DNA of 6,788 nt from JBEICQ01 sp046297395 (GTDB taxonomy: Bacteria > Bacteroidota > Bacteroidia > UBA4408). Below, in pieces: positions 5,492-6,788 of the stretch. The notes under the pieces were generated by a model, which did no database searches, was not told the DNA's origin, and saw only the letters and a program-made list of their open reading frames with translations. The translations under genes and the position numbers were made by a program. Each line of letters opens with the position of its first letter. Positions within the stretch are counted from its first letter, which is position 1. The stretch spans positions 1-6,788 of the forward strand of contig JBKCNM010000083.1 of NCBI GenBank assembly GCA_046297395.1, written 5' to 3'.

Positions 5492-5689
5492 ATGACTGCA
5501 TCTGTTTTACTCGGTTTTCTTGGCGGTTTAGGCGGCGGAGAAATTCTTCTGATAGCCCTTGTTCTTCTGCTTATGTTCGGCGGTAAAAAAATCCCCGAAC
5601 TCATGCGTGGCTTGGGAAAAGGCATCAAGGAATTCAAAGATGCCTCCAACGGCAAGGAAGAACGCCTGCCCCCCAACTCAAAAGAATAA
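5492..5689 (+). CDS. tatA: Sec-independent protein translocase subunit TatA/E
   Basis: This 65-residue protein has the complete TatA layout: a short periplasmic N-terminus, one membrane helix rich in Leu/Ile (about 16-29, GEILLIALVLLLMF), the Phe-Gly hinge (29-30), an amphipathic helix beginning KKIPELMRGLGKGIKEFKDA (32-51), and a short charged tail. TatA oligomers open the passage through the inner membrane for folded proteins delivered by TatC; no tatC or tatB is in the window. The ATG is the first after the TACCTTTG box and gives the expected length. The stop lies 12 bases inside the end of the oppositely oriented SDR gene, a tail-to-tail overlap. Confidence 0.95.
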   Translation: MTASVLLGFLGGLGGGEILLIALVLLLMFGGKKIPELMRGLGKGIKEFKDASNGKEERLPPNSKE

Positions 5690-6427
5690 GCCGCTCCCCG
5701 GATCAAACTCCGTTTTGAGGAGCTTGCCTGCGCTTATTACTTTCCCTTCCTGTTCTGGGTCACTAAACAGTACCGGCGGGAGTTTTTCTTTTTCCCTTAA
5801 TCGCCCGTAAAAAATTTCTTTTTTCTCGTGTGTGGTTTCCACCAGATTGAATATCCCTGTTTCATTTTTATTCAGGAGGTGAAACATGGCCTTCACAGCC
5901 GTTTTCCCCTCTATCAGGTTGGTGAATGTTCCTGCTCCGCCTGCCTGATTGTCTATGAAAAAATGGGCGGGATGTCTGCCTTCACCATAGAGTCCTCCAA
6001 GCCTCAGAATGAGCACAGGCTGCGCAAGTGATTGGATTTTTTTTTCGGCAAGCAGCAAGGGGTCATCCTCCTTTACCGGCGTTTGCGCATGACATATTCC
6101 ACCCCGGCTGTACACTGAAATGCTGGACCAAAAGACCACTTTCGTATCAAGGGGACGGTGGCGTAAAGAGAAGCAAAGCTGATGAATGACGCCGGGAAAG
6201 GCGATTCTGTTTCTCCCCGGTGAAATACACACAAACAAGTGCTCACAGGTATTGAAAACCGTTGGCAATTCATCTTCCGGCAAGGCGTACTTATAAACCT
6301 GTATGCGTTCGTCCCACAAAGCATTTCCGGAACGGGTGCTCACACAGCAGGCCTTTTCCTGCAAGAGCAATTCTGCGGCAATAAGCCTTCCCAGCCAACC
6401 ACAACCGATGATTCCGTGCATGCCCAT
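5678..6427 (-). CDS. Atypical short-chain dehydrogenase/reductase (NAD(P)-binding, YeeZ-like)
   Basis: This 249-residue protein begins with a Rossmann strand and nucleotide-binding loop, IIGCGWLG (6-13, GxGxxG). It continues with LFVCISPG (64-71), the strand VVFWSSISVY (97-106), LRLGGLYGEGRHP (141-153) and FNLVETTHEKKEIFYGRL (193-210), all in the order seen in extended/atypical SDR proteins of the YeeZ type. A catalytic Tyr-x-x-x-Lys is not evident: Tyr106 is followed by SRGG. Many relatives lack it too, so a redox activity cannot be asserted. It is probably cytosolic and soluble. The ATG at 6427 lies 10 bases past a TATCTTTG box; another ATG two codons on (6421) is equally possible, and an upstream start at 6457 would precede the promoter box. 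The gene ends inside the end of tatA and is 62 bases from the DUF4294 gene. Confidence 0.85.
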   Translation of the reverse strand: MGMHGIIGCGWLGRLIAAELLLQEKACCVSTRSGNALWDERIQVYKYALPEDELPTVFNTCEHLFVCISPGRNRIAFPGVIHQLCFSLRHRPLDTKVVFWSSISVYSRGGICHAQTPVKEDDPLLLAEKKIQSLAQPVLILRLGGLYGEGRHPAHFFIDNQAGGAGTFTNLIEGKTAVKAMFHLLNKNETGIFNLVETTHEKKEIFYGRLREKEKLPPVLFSDPEQEGKVISAGKLLKTEFDPGSGLFF

Positions 6428-6437
6428 TTCAGGCCGG

Positions 6438-6445
6438 CAAAGATA
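6438..6445 (-). promoter_or_regulatory. TAnnTTTG -7 promoter box of the SDR gene
   Basis: On the minus strand TATCTTTG (6445-6438) exactly matches the Bacteroidota -7 element and sits 10 bases before the ATG at 6427. It helps to place the translation start at 6427 or 6421. The region about 20 bases upstream is C-rich (CCCTGCCCTCC) with no good TTTG, so the -33 element is weak or absent. Confidence 0.55.
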
Positions 6446-6489
6446 GCGGAAATACAAAGGAGGGCAGGGAACCCCAAAAGCAAAACGGA

Positions 6490-6788
6490 TTACAACAAAC
6501 CCTGGTCAACCAGGTAGATGATGCTTTCTATTTCTTCATCATCGCCGCCGGGATTGTATTCCTGCTTGAGCGAATTGTCGAAAATAAGGCATACCGATTG
6601 CCAGAACACGGCGGAGAAGGTGCCCCTCAACTCTTTCACTACCTGATAGGCCGTGAGCCCTGTTTCGCGGTCGATGAGTTTGAGCAGAATACGGCCTTGA
6701 GAATAAGTCATGTTCTCAATGTCTTTGGTAAACTCTTTTTTGATTTCCTTCTCCACGCCTCTAATTAATTTTTTTTGCTCAGGGGGTG
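6490..6788 (-). CDS. DUF4294 family protein, C-terminal 98 residues, 5' end outside window
   Basis: The minus-strand frame is open from the right edge to the TAA at 6492-6490, giving 98 residues, roughly the C-terminal half of a family whose members are near 200 residues. The diagnostic stretch is MTYSQGRILLKLIDRETG followed by TAYQVVKELRG, TFSAVFWQSV and the acidic EYNPGGDDEEIE near the end, all typical of DUF4294, a Bacteroidota-centred family of unknown function. A GTG at 6756 could act as an internal start, but the conserved charged residues before it (PEQKKLIRG) argue that the gene simply continues past the edge. No terminator is evident in the 62 bases before the SDR gene. Confidence 0.85.
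   Translation of the reverse strand, partial: PPEQKKLIRGVEKEIKKEFTKDIENMTYSQGRILLKLIDRETGLTAYQVVKELRGTFSAVFWQSVCLIFDNSLKQEYNPGGDDEEIESIIYLVDQGLL

Noticed and set aside
6239..6517. Plus-strand 92-codon open frame across the SDR start and the gap to DUF4294
   Set aside because: It is antisense to the SDR N-terminus, covers the promoter box, and has no protein-like features.
1..6788. tRNA, rRNA or insertion-sequence genes
   Set aside because: I found no tRNA-like cloverleaf with a GGTTC-type arm, no rRNA signature, and no transposase motif or flanking terminal repeats on either strand.

Overview
The window looks like a stretch of a Bacteroidota chromosome. The clues are: (i) start-proximal boxes of the form TAnnTTTG (the Bacteroidota -7 promoter element) ahead of three genes, with no clear Shine-Dalgarno sequences; (ii) a DUF4294-type protein, a family I associate with Bacteroidota; (iii) a large secreted protein built from Cys-rich 'AGPD...C' Ig/PKD-like units, as in surface proteins exported by the type IX system; (iv) a TatA and a PhoH-like ATPase of Bacteroidota type. 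I cannot name a genus.

Layout. Positions 1-2501 (minus strand) are one uninterrupted reading frame of 833 codons. It begins with a signal peptide and runs off the left edge: the N-terminal part of a large extracellular adhesin-like protein. Positions 2502-3319 hold no convincing gene. This stretch contains a candidate promoter for the adhesin, a pair of diverged 29-bp direct repeats, several hairpins and inverted repeats, and possible terminators for the operon to its right. Positions 3320-4416 (minus) are a two-gene operon: an S-adenosylmethionine hydrolase/halogenase-family (DUF62) protein followed, with a one-base stop/start overlap, by a small antibiotic-biosynthesis-monooxygenase (ABM) domain protein. 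Positions 4469-5689 (plus, divergent from that operon across 52 bp) are phoH and tatA. Positions 5678-6427 (minus) are an atypical short-chain dehydrogenase/reductase whose stop overlaps tatA tail to tail by 12 bp. Positions 6490-6788 (minus) are the C-terminal part of a DUF4294 protein that enters from the right edge.

How the genes fit together. The right half (3300-6788) is compact housekeeping-type sequence, visibly richer in G+C: an RNA-associated ATPase, a Tat translocase subunit and conserved enzymes of uncertain substrate. The left half is A+T-rich, with a fast-evolving surface protein and repeat-laden intergenic DNA. I do not see a recognisable defence system, mobile element, CRISPR array, tRNA or rRNA. 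The parts most worth a second look are the unclassified surface protein, the structured repeat-bearing intergenic stretch, and the apparent loss of catalytic residues in the DUF62 protein.
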